Below, piece by piece: positions 11,596 through 24,000 of a stretch of DNA of 64,000 bases. How positions within the stretch are numbered: position 1 is the first letter of the stretch; each line of letters begins with the position of its first letter. The notes beneath the pieces were generated by a model. That model saw nothing but the letters and a program-made list of their open reading frames with translations, was not told the origin of the DNA and ran no database searches. Origin of the DNA: Branchiostoma floridae (taxonomy: Eukaryota; Chordata; Leptocardii; Amphioxiformes; Branchiostomatidae); assembly GCF_000003815.2 (NCBI RefSeq), contig NC_049995.1, forward strand, positions 16,258,437 through 16,322,436, written 5' to 3'. The position numbers and the translations under genes are program-made.

Positions 11596-12063
11596 CCGCC
11601 CCAAATCGCTGTATTGTTACAAAGAAAAACATACTGTTAATGTTATTATAAGTTAAAAACACTTGTCAAACGTACTTTCAGCACAGTTTTTTGCCTGGGG
11701 CACCTGTAAATTAGGTCAAGTAATTAAGTGTGATTTTACTGGTAAAACAACAGAGATAAAATCAAAACTTATTCTTCAATTGTTAGCTCTCCTTGACTGA
11801 TCTGCCCACTGTCTTGACTTCTAAGTCTTCTAAGAAAGCCTATGGAAACACAACGTTCAAGTCTTAGCGTAAACATAGCAACTATCCGTCTACGTAGCGG
11901 CTTACGTTTCTTCGTCTGCGTGAGTTTCGTGAAATTCCGCCGAGTCGTCTGTGGCTGCTGCATGTTGCTCGTGACATCTTACCCCTATAAATAACGCGAA
12001 TGTTGCGGTGAATATTAAAACATACAGTCTTTTCAAGGCCAACATTGTGCAAGACTCCAGACA

Positions 12064-13082
12064 ACTCGTGTTGTCTGTGTGTGTTCGCTCTCACCAAACC
12101 CGGAAGTGAAGTGTCGAGCCAAACTTCAAAACTTACCACTGAGTACAGCCAACCAACAACAAAAACCACCTGCTTGTATTGTCACACAAATCATTATCAA
12201 TTAAGAGTTTTGCCACTTTGTAAATGTCATTTGTATTTAATCATACACAAATTCATTGAATGCATTAGTGATTTCCGATTCTGGGTTCTAATTTGTTAAT
12301 ATGCGTACATTGTCATGCTATCTGAAAGTTTGCCCGCAATGCCATCTTGATTCAACTTTATTGATGACATCAACGCGCGCGTCAATTTTCGTTTAAAAAA
12401 AGATTCGATCATACTTTAATTCGTAGACACTGCATAATGAACAAAGCCATGTCGTGAATTGAAAACAATATTGGAAAATGGATAGTAATGCCGTGAAATG
12501 CAATAATCAAAGTCAAAGCAGATAACATAAACCATCATCATCCGGGCCTGCTGGTTGCACGGATGGACATTACAACATTATAAAAGAACAAAGATGCAGA
12601 ATATGGTGTTCGTTCAGAATATATAACACAAATATGATATAAGACTCATACTCTTTGTGATAAGTTATTTGTTTAACATTCCTCGCCACTTAGATTTCAT
12701 AATAAAGACATCCTTTTTTTGCCAAACCTTTTTTTATAAGTTTTGCGGTTGCAAACGATGTCATCCATGCAATCAAATCAACATGGCTAATGTTTAACAG
12801 GTGCAGGTTAGTTAGGTAATGATTTGTTTACCGTTGACAAACATTGAGGGACGCACATGTCGTACTCGTGATTATTCCACACCCTATAACGGCAAAGTGC
12901 TGGTTCAATCTAGCTTCATTTGTGCAAGGAGCTGTTCGAATGAGGTTGTGACTAGTTTTCGAGGTCTTCAGCGTCCAAAAAAGGCTTCCAAACTAGGATC
13001 TGGTTGTTACAAGGAGGAGAAGAAGAGTGTTAAGGACTTACTGACTGTTTAAGGATTGCGTTACCCACCATTTGATCCCAAC
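12064..13082. other. Intergenic region between divergent genes
   Basis: No gene is seen. It separates the minus-strand EF-hand gene from the plus-strand FG-GAP gene and presumably holds both promoters. No TATA box or strong motif was recognised. The last 100-150 bases may be 5' UTR of the FG-GAP gene. Confidence 0.4.
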
Positions 13083-16000
13083 ATGGCGACCAAAAGTGTA
13101 AGTTTCGTCCTAGTTCTGTGCGCTTGCGCACAGCTTTCTCTGACTTTGACCTTCAAGCAGGTCGCTGTCATGGACGTAAGGTCACCTGCGTTCCTGGGTC
13201 TCCTACCGAACGTGACGTCATCGGGAGTTACCAAGTACGATCTCCTGATTAGCACGTTCAGCGGTATTCCCTTCACTCAAGACTACGTCTGGGGGGTCCC
13301 CGATGTGGGCAGCCGGCTTGAGAAGCCCGGGAGTTGGACCCCCGAAGTCATCACCAACCAACTACACTGGCCGAATGAGATTGAACCCGTACCCGGTACG
13401 TAACGTCACTTACGTATATATACTTAGAATATGCATGTCATACGTATTAAATAAATAATGCTTAATACGTATACCAAGACCACTACAACGTTCGATATGT
13501 GCGTTTTGGGCCGGGTTATCACAAGGGGTTCTATCGTTATCGATATATTATCACATGGGCTTCTATCAAATAATTCGGACGCACTCTGAGTGCATAGTTG
13601 TCAGTGAACCCATTCCCGATGCGTTAAGTCATAAATGTCATACTTGGGCCATTACTTACAACATTCAGGTGTTCCGGACCAAGTTATCACTTCGAGCGCG
13701 ACGCACGCTGTCGATGATCCAGATACTATTGTTACAATCTTTTAAATTTGTTTGAGGACAAACTTTATGTGGCTTGTTACAGAAAATTCTGCCCGTGTTC
13801 AGAAGTCTCTGTTAGAGTTAGAGGCCAGGGACTTTCCTTTTCCGGCATGATATTTTTTTTTCTGAATTTTCAGTTGACGTGTTTGGCAAGGGTGGTGTAG
13901 TCAGTGTTGCCGGTGGATTTTTCCTGCCCACGAAAACCGACGGTGGTTTATTCCTCATTGACGGATGGCCCGGAAAAGCAGGTGGGTTCATCTATGTCAA
14001 TGACAATTCTTTTTGACAGAACACAATACAATCAATAGACGTACACTGATTTGTGTTGGGGGCTTGCAGGTACTGTTTTTGGCAAGTTTGTCTGTTTGTC
14101 TTTCTGTCGACTCTGTCTCTCTCTGTCCCTCTCTGTCTGTCTCTCTGACTCTCTCTCTCTCTCTGTGTGTCTCTCTCTGTCTCTCTCTCCCTCTCTCTGT
14201 GTGTAATATGGGCCTCCTGGCGACTTTCCTTAGCGCTGCAGCAGAGCGTCCGTTTTCCTTCTCCTATCTTTCGTCATCGGCATGCTATGGCCTTGTTGCT
14301 CTAGAGAGCTCAATACGTCTTGATAAAAACTATATTCTTTAAGATGACCCATACTGCAGATTTTTACACTGACCTGATTTTACGGCATAACACGTGAGTC
14401 TTTAGTGTCCTGGGACCGGTTTACGTACATAGGGTTTGCTCACAACTGATTAGCGAATCACAAAAGGGTAAAAGGTCGCTGGGAAAGAGAGATAAATCTT
14501 GGCCACAGTATAGTGCCACGTGCCGTGATGTAAGAACTTACGCAACGTTATGACAAAAGTCCAGCGGTCATCAAAATTTGCGACATGAAGTTCTTAAAAT
14601 AAACGTGTTTATACATACAGGCCTCAGCCGTCAGGGTTGTGATCACTTTGGGGGGGGGGGCATTGTATATAAGCCTTCTAGGCTTCTTGCCTTCTTCTGT
14701 ACGTGCTTTTGTTTGCCTCTCATATCATATCATATCCGTATCATATCATATCATTTTTCCGTTCAAATCAAATTGGCAGTTCTTATACAATTACACTGAA
14801 TTGTGTGACTAACATTCCGACAATTAATAATGATACATTGCATTGCACTTAAAATTGAAAGTTCAAAATGTATAGACTAGTTTAAACCATTTTGTGAGAC
14901 AATAACTTTGTTTGATATCCTGATTATGTAATTTCTTGTTTTGTAAGCAAACAAACAAACAAACTATGATTTATGAACAGGGTCGCCGGCGGACATCTCT
15001 AGCAATGACGTGAAGCAGGACTGGTTCTTCCACCGGGTGGAGTGGTTGGACATGGACGGGGATGGACGGAAAGACGCGCTCACCGCCAGGGCTTTCTTCA
15101 ACCCTCTAGGTATTCTCGCCAAATTGCTATCTGAGCTAAAAGCTTTAAGGGTATCTCAATAAACTCAATTACTCAAGCAACTGGATATGATTTTGGAAAC
15201 GGTCATACGTTTCCGGTACATGTAGAATCCACTACCTTTCGTCAGTGAATTTTAAGAGACCCCGTTGGAGAGCAGGTTTTATATCAAAACTTTGATATGC
15301 GAGTGAGATCTAGTTGGAGAACAGGTGCCTAGCGTTTGACTGATGCTTGAGTACATGTTAGTGCTATTTGGCGTATCTCATTAACTGGGTCTCTATTAAA
15401 CCTTCATCGACGTATCCCTAGGTATTCTGTTAAAAACTTTACACCGTATCTTATGGTAGATATGTCTTATCAACTCAGGGCAAGGAGAAACACAACTTGG
15501 GCTAACGTCACATTTCAAAGTCGCTGCTCGACCGGGCTGTTTGTTAAAATGAAAATAGAAATGTATACGTAAAATTAAACAAATAAGGTCAATGACCTGG
15601 TTCAAACGGCTATCACCATGGTTACTGTGTAACGTCAACTTGTGGTGTTGGATTACATACCGTAGTGAGTGGCAGGACAGAGCTGGAATGGCTGGTCGCC
15701 ATCAATATGAGTATGCTTGAGTAGGTAAAAATTACGGTAAACTTTATGTATTTTTTTGATTGTTAGATTTCTAGTGATTTGATATTTTTCTCATATAGGG
15801 GGTACCTCGAAAGGAGAACTTCTGTGGTTCCAACAACCTGAGTCCGACCCCGTCAACACGCAGTTCTGGTCGCTACATAAGATCATTACCGGCCCGGATA
15901 CCTTCTTTCGCACGGCTAGCCTGCCTATTGGTGGAAAGTTGCGAACAGTCATCATCACGTGCGGATACTTCTCCAAGGAGCTGCGCATCACGTGGACAGA

Positions 16001-19000
16001 GGGTGAGCATCACGTGATTTTAGCATGAAAGTTCATCTGTGTTGGTAAATGACATTGTGGAAAAACTAAACTTTACTTAACCAACACCAAGTTTAATTGG
16101 GACTTACCCCAAATTTTCAGCCGACTCCGTCAGCCTTGTTCACGGAATGGACCCGTCTGCTGTAGCTTCCGGACGTGACGTCAGGGACACACGACTGCAG
16201 CAGAGGGTCGTAAATGCCAGATTTGTTCGCGTGATTTGTTCACGTGGACAGAGGGCGATCGTCACGTGAACAAATCGTGATCTATATCATTTTAAGACGA
16301 TTCAATCTCTACAAAATTTTGCATACTATCCTGACGAACTAGTGACTTTGACATGCTCAAGTGTTTCTTTCAGTTAGATGTATTGGTATTGAATGGTTCT
16401 GCCACTTTATTCTAGTGACATTGAAGAAGAGCGGTGATTGTCACTTCAAAAGTCCGAAGGAATCTCCGAATTTTTTCCATGATGAAGACATTGAATCGAG
16501 TAATATTACACTGTAGCATCACATGAACAAAGTTCTGTAACTTGTAAACGTCCACCGGTTATCATGAATGCCAGCCGCTCTTTAATGTTCAAAGACCACA
16601 TGAGGATAGTTTTTGTTAAACTTTTCTCCCAAAACAATCAGCGCCTTCCATAAAAATAATTATAAATGCTAGATTATGTTTGCTGTTCAAAAACTGTATC
16701 AAGATGGATAAACAAAACGTATTTCTGCAGACCCAAAAGGAAACTGGACGAACGCAAAAAGCATCAACTCTGCGGTGATAGATGATGGGCTACAGTACTT
16801 CTCTGTGGAGGTTAGTAAGGCGTTTGTTTGTTTGTTTGTTTTTATGCTTTTTGTTTGTTTTGTATAACGGGTAAACTACTTTTATGCTTAACACACCAGT
16901 TGTTTGAGTGCTAGTAAGACATAATTGTAAGGCCCGATTCACTCCAAAGAAGGACCCTTGGTGTTATTGACAAGTGTGAGGGGTTCTTTAACATACCCGA
17001 GGTGTGGCTATCCTCAAACACAGGACCTCTGGCGTACCGTCCCATCCAAGAAAGAAATTCCCTAACCGAGTTTTATAACAGTAAATTATAATTAGTTGAT
17101 ATGCTTATTTTATTTGTTCTGGTATAGGTTGCAGATTTGAATGCAGATGGCAAAGATGACTTGTTGGTGACCGTGAACAGGTAAAACATACTGAAGTAAT
17201 CTACTTCCATGGTTATATTTTTCATGTTATTCAATAATTCATATAAACATTGCGCTGGTAAAAGATGTTTAATTTTACAGTTCAAATGATTATCAAGAAA
17301 AATGATAACAGTATCAGGTAATAACAATTTTCTTTTTAACTTGAAAGTCCATCTCTGTGTTGGGGGAAGCATTTCTTAAAGTAGCTGAACTGTAATCTCC
17401 AACACAAAAATTGGACTTACCCAAATTTTCGACTAAACAGTTCTATGTCAAATAATGAACAATCCACTGCTGCCGTGACGTCACATTATGCACATGACTC
17501 AGTGAGCAGTGGGTCATAAGTAGCAGGAAGTCTATGGCGCCCACCATCTTTTCTTTGTTTTGTTCGGTAGCCCTAACAACGGTACAGTGTACGTGTTCGA
17601 GGTTCCGGATGACCCGGTGACGCAGCCGTTCGAGCGGATATTACTGAAGAGCGGCTACAGCGTGCCCGGGTTCTTCCTGAACGGGAAAGGCGCTCCGGGA
17701 TCTGCCTTTCCTTTCTATTCATCTACTAACGGGTAAGAAAATCATTACTATGAAGAACTGTTCTCCAACTGTTGAGAAAAACTGTTGATATTCCCCAAGA
17801 ACCATTATCAACTGGAATAAACTATATTTCCCAAGAACCATTATCGACTGGAATAAACTGCCATATTCAACCACCCTTCAAGCTAATCCTGTTAAGTTCA
17901 AGGAAGAGGTGTTACAACACCTAAAGGAACGACCAATAAAACAATAGTACTGCGCCCTGGGCCGGGTGGATTGCCCCAACACTAAGGGGTGTTACCCAGA
18001 ATTTATACAAGAACAATAAAAGGCTGGTGCACCCTAAAAGGCCCTGTCGGGCAGTTCACGGGCTTTTTTCTCTTTCGGACGTGACCCCTACGTGGCCCTG
18101 TGGGACTTAAAATGAACCCGGGGCCCGGTAACAACTAGAATCTGAAAAGCCTGGTGTCTCATTTGCACAAACGTATTTGTATTCTATTGTCCAGGCTTAG
18201 GTGGGACAACATAAATCTATGACTATTTATGCAAATTTATGCAAATTAGGTAAATATGCCCAAATATTCATGTTTGTGTTGATTAATCTTTATACTTACA
18301 GGAAAGGAAAACCGTATATTCTGGTCTCTGGCGACGATGACAGGCATGCTTACGTCATGACTCCGCTGAGCCAAGACCCAAAAGACTGGCGGTAAGACCT
18401 ACGTCACATTTCCAAACCGGGGCCCGGCCGGGCAACTTTCGGGAACGAAAAGTATGATATAAAAGACACCAAATTACACAAAGAGAATACCCGTGGATTT
18501 GTGTACATTGTTGCGTATACATTTCTTCTTTTCGTTTCCACGAACAGCCTGACTGGGCCTGGTTTGGAATTGTGACGTTAGTCTAAGACGCTCTCGTCTT
18601 TCACAAATGTATACTTGTATTTTAGTATTTGTGGCACGGTATTGAAGCCAAATAACCTGAAATATAGTAAATGCCTACAATTTTTCATTCACATTTGGAG
18701 ATACATGATTTTTTTTGGGGGGGGGGTGCCATTCTCTGACAAAAATGTATATTTTGGGCTTTACCTTAAAACAAAATTACCTGAAATTCGGTGTGAGATT
18801 GCATGTAACCAGTGCACAGAGCTCGAGTCTAATTATATAAATGATGTATTTTTCATTGTTGTTTGTAGGGGGGGGGGGGGGGGGGTACTATTTTCAGCCA
18901 AATCATGAACATGGTAGAACCCCACCATTTTTTTTTTCTCAGCTACAAGTAGGTTACGATGTATTTTCCATTTTTTTTGTGAGGGGGTACTATGTTGATA

Positions 19001-19419
19001 GCCTCTACCAGGCTCCCCAGGTCGCTGGAAAAATAGTACAAATTGCCCAAATAGACAGAAAACACACCAGAGGAGTTCGTTGGTCGAGGAGTATAGTTTG
19101 CGACGTAAGTTACTCCTCGGCCAACCAACTCCTCTGGTGTGTTTTCTGTCTATTTCACCAATTTCTACTATTTTTCAAGCGACCTGCGGAGCCTGGTAGA
19201 GGCTCTATTTCAGCCGGATCATAAACATCAGAGAACCCTCCGCCATTTTTAAAAAATATTTTTCTCAGGTACAAGCAGGAAACAGTGTACCATGGCGGCG
19301 GCACGGTGGGACAGATTGTGATGGCTGACGTCAACGCGGACGGGATCCAGGAGGTGTTCGTGCCAGCTTACAGCGATAACAAAGTCTTGGTGTACCAAGT
19401 CACGGACACAGAAGGGTAG
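13083..19419 (+). CDS. Secreted FG-GAP/VCBS-type beta-propeller protein
   Basis: Nine exons, all phases consistent: 13083-13395, 13874-13981, 14981-15109, 15799-16002, 16731-16810, 17128-17180, 17571-17732, 18302-18391, 19269-19419 (stop TAG). They give 1,290 nt, or 429 residues. ATG 13083 opens a signal peptide (hydrophobic SVSFVLVLCACAQLSL). The protein then shows FG-GAP-like calcium loops DMDGDGRKD (exon 3), DLNADGKDD (exon 6) and DVNADGIQE (last exon), each followed by a hydrophobic strand, as in integrin-alpha-like propellers. There is no transmembrane segment, so a secreted calcium-binding propeller is inferred. I know no named vertebrate orthologue. A possible polyadenylation signal AATAAA lies at 19456-19461. 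Introns contain MITE fragments and echoes of two exon edges (16234-16270 and 18940-18960). Confidence 0.85.
14085..14205. repeat. CT-rich microsatellite
   Basis: A run of TCTCTCTGT and CTCTC units in intron 2 of the FG-GAP gene. Confidence 0.8.
16024..16200. mobile_element. MITE fragment, 'TTCATCTGTGTTGGTA' family
   Basis: It shares GCATGAAAGTTCATCTGTG, AACTAAACTTT, GGGACTTACCC and GTGACGTCA with the full copy at 29003-29275. Another partial copy lies at 17341-17520. Only one arm is recognisable here. Confidence 0.55.
16234..16270 (+). pseudogene. Echo of the 3' edge of exon 15799-16002
   Basis: CACGTGGACAGAGGGCGATC resembles the exon end and donor CACGTGGACAGAGGGTGAGC, followed in both places by GTCACGTGA or ATCACGTGA. 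The donor GT is GC here, so it is probably unused. Confidence 0.5.
19001..19203. mobile_element. Palindromic MITE with GCCTCTACCAGGCTCC ends
   Basis: The two arms, about 95 bp each, are near-complete complements (GCCTCTACCAGGCTCC to GGAGCCTGGTAGAGGC; the inner arms include AGAAAACACACCAGAGGAGT). It lies just upstream of the last FG-GAP exon, between a decayed copy of that exon's start (18940-18960) and the real one. Confidence 0.7.
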
Positions 19420-21007
19420 TCATTATGACTGCTCATCAGAATCGACAGGCTAGCTAATAAATACCATAACAACTTTCAGGTGTATCAATTCGTTTCGTTT
19501 TCCCACCCTTGACAAGAAGGTTTACTTAATGTTTGTCTCTCTCTTTCTGCGTCTTTCTGTGTGTGTGTGAGAGAGAGTGTGTATGTGTGTGCAGTATTTG
19601 TGTGTTTTGTATGTGTGTGTGTACGGGTTTGTGTGTGTGTGTGTGTGTGTGTGTGCGTGCACGCGCGTATGTGTGTATCGACTGCATAACTCACGAAGCT
19701 GTGGGTGGATGCCTATGATATTTGGTGGGTGGGTAGGGTCTGAAAAAATTTGGGCCTCCTAGCGGTTTTATAAAGTACAGCAGTAGAACTTTTGATATCT
19801 CGTGTTCTGAACATGCTATGTTTGTAATTTCAACGTGGTAGATAGCTCTTGGTTTCGTATCGCAGTTGTCCTTTTTGTTGGAAACTTTGGAAGACGGCAG
19901 GGGTTGATGAATCGTCACTTTTGCACGTAGCCACCTTAGGCAATGCTTAACATGAAATGCACGACATGCAAATCAGGCATACCTAATTAACATAATCCTT
20001 GAGGAAAAGGTAACAGTTGCTGTCCCAAGATCTAGTTATCTACCAAATGATCGATAGACGGAATGTTAAATTAGGAACCTTTGTTTTCATTTACTTCACT
20101 GTTCACACTTTAGGAAGCGTTTGTCAAAGCAAAGACGTCTTTAGTCAGGTTGTCTGCTATAAAGATGCAAATTTTTTTTATCGAATGCCACTTAGTCTGA
20201 CACGTTTTGTGTTTGTCTGATTCAGACTAATACTCGAGACAACAAATGTGGTAAATATCTTTGGTCCAAGAATGCCTCTGTTCTTTCTCGACACCGTGGT
20301 TGCCACGCAACAGCCTGAAGACTTAATCAATCCACACCTGTGACAAGCTGTGTGGTTTAATAGTCCGCAGCAAGACAATTTTATGGATGACATCAGCGTG
20401 CTCATTAATTGTTGTGCAATAAAGTTATATATTGTCACCTAATTTTAGAAGAAAAAAATTGTTTCCCTCCGGATAAAGTTAAAAAGAGAACATACCAAAA
20501 TGGGAAAATATGTCGTACATCTCTAGCCTTGCTTTGATAGACGTGATGCCAGTGAGATACGTGTGGCTATGACCGTCGTTGTAGAAGTGAAACTAGTTAA
20601 GAAGTAAATTTGGCGCCAATGTGGTATCCTTGACTGTAGTTGCCAACTTGGTAAATGGCACTGATCTACCACACATCTTCAATGCAAGAATAAAATACGT
20701 GTTGGCTGTGATACCATTTTTTGTCGCTTGTATTCTTGTTACAACGTTTATGGTGTCGCTTTCTCTCATTAAATGTGGAGTCTGTTGAGGATGCCATGCA
20801 TATAGTTTACTTACTGTGGCCTTAAAGTAAGTAGGACTAGAACGCTGCTGCGCCGCGACAGAGAACACAGCTACTCTCTGTGCCGTCCGGGCGCAGACAG
20901 ACTCCACTACAGGTAACACTTTTGAAAAGCATCTGGTAAGGGGAATATGGTCATGCACATCCCTTTGTTGTAGCCTATTGATATCAATGGTAGGTTAACG
21001 TTCTATC
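19420..21007. other. Intergenic region
   Basis: It contains the 3' UTR of the FG-GAP gene, a GT microsatellite at 19555-19675, and otherwise unique A/T-rich sequence running to the LRR gene start at 21008. I see no further gene or clear promoter element. Confidence 0.5.
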
Positions 21008-24000
21008 ATGGCGATGAAGTTGATGACAAAGGTTTCATTGTTGCTGCTTGTGCAGTTCCTAGTGTCACCACGCATAGACGCCGGTAGCTGGCAGAGCTGC
21101 CGCGAAGTGTCCGTGGCGAAGTGTGGCGTAGGCGACAGCCGTAGCGATGGCCGTGAGTACCGGTATGACATTGGAGCGTACCAGTACAAGTGGACTAGGT
21201 ACCCCAATGCTGTAAGTGTGTACTACGGCCCATTTCAAACCCTTGCTTTGAGTCAGGTGTTCCAATCCTGTCAGGTATGCTCAAATGCAGCAACTCCGAC
21301 CCAGGGGGGTCCCACCCAGAACCCCTCCCCACCCGCCAGAACCAACATCATGATCGTTGACAACGACGTCGGTAAGCTTGACATTGAAAAGGCAGAGCTT
21401 CTCTCTCAGATCCCCTGTGGTAGCGATTGTAGGCTGTGGTTTGTGGGTTGCAACCTAACGGACATAGAGGGAGGGGCGTTTGCTGAGTTGCCACAGGTGT
21501 CTACCCTGGTCATCTGGCGGAGCAATGTCCAGACTCTGAGGAACGGCACGTTTGCTGGGATGGACGGTCTCAACCGTCTTCTGCTGCTGGAGAACAACCT
21601 GACACATCTGGAGGTGAGTTTTTTTAGTTCTTTTTTGTTTATTGTGATACCGGAGTCCCTTACAATGCTAATCTTCCGGGGTTAAAAGAATTATCGGTTC
21701 TTGGTGGCCAGGAGACCAATGTGCAGATGTTGGAACATTGACGCACCAAATCCGTTGTGTGGGCGTCACTCCACCATCAGGGAAAGTCGTGTAAAAAGCC
21801 TTAGTTTCCTATAAGGGCACAACGTCGGGGCACGTTGGATATCGACCTCAGGACCTTTCGATTCCGAGCCATAAGCTCTACCAGTTACGCCACATTAACG
21901 CCAGTAATCTTCCAGGGTTCAGAAAGGAGAATGACACTTGTAAACATATACACATGCATTAACATCTAAGAAATTAGTCAAAGAGCGATATTGCGTATAG
22001 ATTATAAATACAGCAAACAAAATTTGAAATCGTCAGACGTTTACAATCTTGAGCATTTCTAACATATTATATAGGTTTGGGATTCCTCAAATTGAACTTT
22101 GTTTGCTATAGCTTACTATAATAGGTATTTTGCTACAAGGCCACGCTAATGTCATTCTATTGCATGCTATCCTATATTAGTATATATGTTGTACAGCTTT
22201 GATTTGATACTTTCTTCTGTGTCGTTTAGTTGATTTACTAACCTAATTTCTATGTTGATTTACTTTCATTCTTTCTTCTTTTGTATCAATATCTATTGAT
22301 TATATGTTGTGCTAGTTTGTTATGATTGTGTCGGTATGGTGACCTTGAAAATATGACCTTGAACATTAACAACGTATGATAAATGTACGTATTGATTATG
22401 ATTTATCACACGATCATATGTTTTTTTAGTGAGCCGCTGTTTTTATATCATCTTCGGTATCACGGAATCTGTTCTGTGTTGGTAGTAATCATAGTACAAG
22501 GCTAGACGTTCTTCCAACAGTAAGGTATACCTGGATCAAATTTTCAACGACCAATGCTGCCTTCTTCAGGATCAATACTGATGACCAATCACTTCAGAAC
22601 GTAAACTCGTGAGAGCTTGACCTTGACGTTCTGAAGTGATCGGTCATCAGTATTGATCCTGACGAATTGTATTGATCAATGGTCGTTGAAATTTGATCCG
22701 GGTATACCTTTATGTTGGAGGAAAGTTTCTAATTGTACTACGAATTCGAACTTACACATATTGTCCCGCTGTAGGACGACTGCTTTGGTGGGCTGCCCAG
22801 CTTGTCCGAACTCATCCTTGTGGACAACCAGATCCTGACGCTGTCACCTGACACGTTCCGGGGAGTGCAGCCGTGGTGGTTTGACGTAAGTGCCAATCAC
22901 ATCTCTAACGTAGCACCCGGGACCTTACAGGCGATCAAGTCCGTAGAACATGTCCACGCTGTTGAGAACAAACTGACAGCGATCGACGCGGGGATGTTCT
23001 ACGGTCTTGGGCGGCTGCGGTTTCTGATCCTGGAGGGTAACAGAATCTCCCACATCGCTGCAGGCGCGTTCAGCACAAACACGAAATTGTCCAACCTAGA
23101 TCTGGCGAGAAACAGGCTGACCTTCCTCTCTGGAGGTTGGTTTGAAACGGTGTTTCCATCTAGGCTCGTGCTGCGTGGGAATGGCATTGCCGCCATTGCG
23201 CATGCGTTGGAAGGCAGGATGCTGAGGTCGAGGTTTGTCAAGCTAGACAATCCACCGCGCTGTACCTGTGCGAATGAATGGCTGTACGAACGCGAAGGGA
23301 ACAGCATTCGTGTTCGTACGGAGTTCAAGCAGCGGTTCATCTCGGCAATAGGCGTTCTCTCCGCGTCGAGCTGTCCCGGCTCGACGCTGAAACCAAATTC
23401 TCCCGCGCCAGTCAATCACAGGTCACTGCCCTGTCCGTCACCACTGGTGCAGATCTTGAATGTCGAACGCAGCGCCGCGCACAAGTACGACGCCGTTGGC
23501 GACGTGTACTGGGAGCAATCGCCCACAGTGTCCTTTGCCTTCCCTAACGGCTTACACCACGAGGTTGACATGACATACGACACAAACACGACCATACACG
23601 ACAGTCTGCCGACAGGCAACCTAACCGTGAAAGTGGTGACTGACCTGAAGGCCGAGGGCTGGGTGAAATGTGATGAACCAAATGACCAGTTGGAGGGATC
23701 AGGAAACCACAGCCTGTGTACTAACTACATGGGGAAGTCTAGCTTCACCCTTTGGCTTGAGACCGCCGAGCCCTTGGCCTTCGAGAACACCACTTGCACT
23801 GCCTCTTCTGAAACTGGCTCCCACACTGTCTTCTTCATGGCAAACGAGCGCGCACACTCTGTCATAACAACACCCCAAGCCACAGAGCTGTCACTCATGA
23901 ACACGACACCATTCTCCACCATCATCAGCACCACACCACTATCCACCAGCGCGAGCGATGCTGGCTATGTAGATCCCGCTAGGTACATTTTGTGGGCATT

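Noticed and set aside
11769-11963. 64-residue basic ORF as N-terminus of the EF-hand protein
   Set aside because: It has an ATG and a donor-like GTAAGC at about 11905, but lacks a signal peptide and the phase cannot be linked to exon 10929-10982 without an unseen exon.
12045-13055. Short ORFs upstream of the FG-GAP gene
   Set aside because: No conserved content, splice phase or similarity to the flanking gene.
20593-20958. 121-residue minus-strand ORF upstream of the LRR gene
   Set aside because: No recognisable domain, no splice context, and amino-acid composition looks random.
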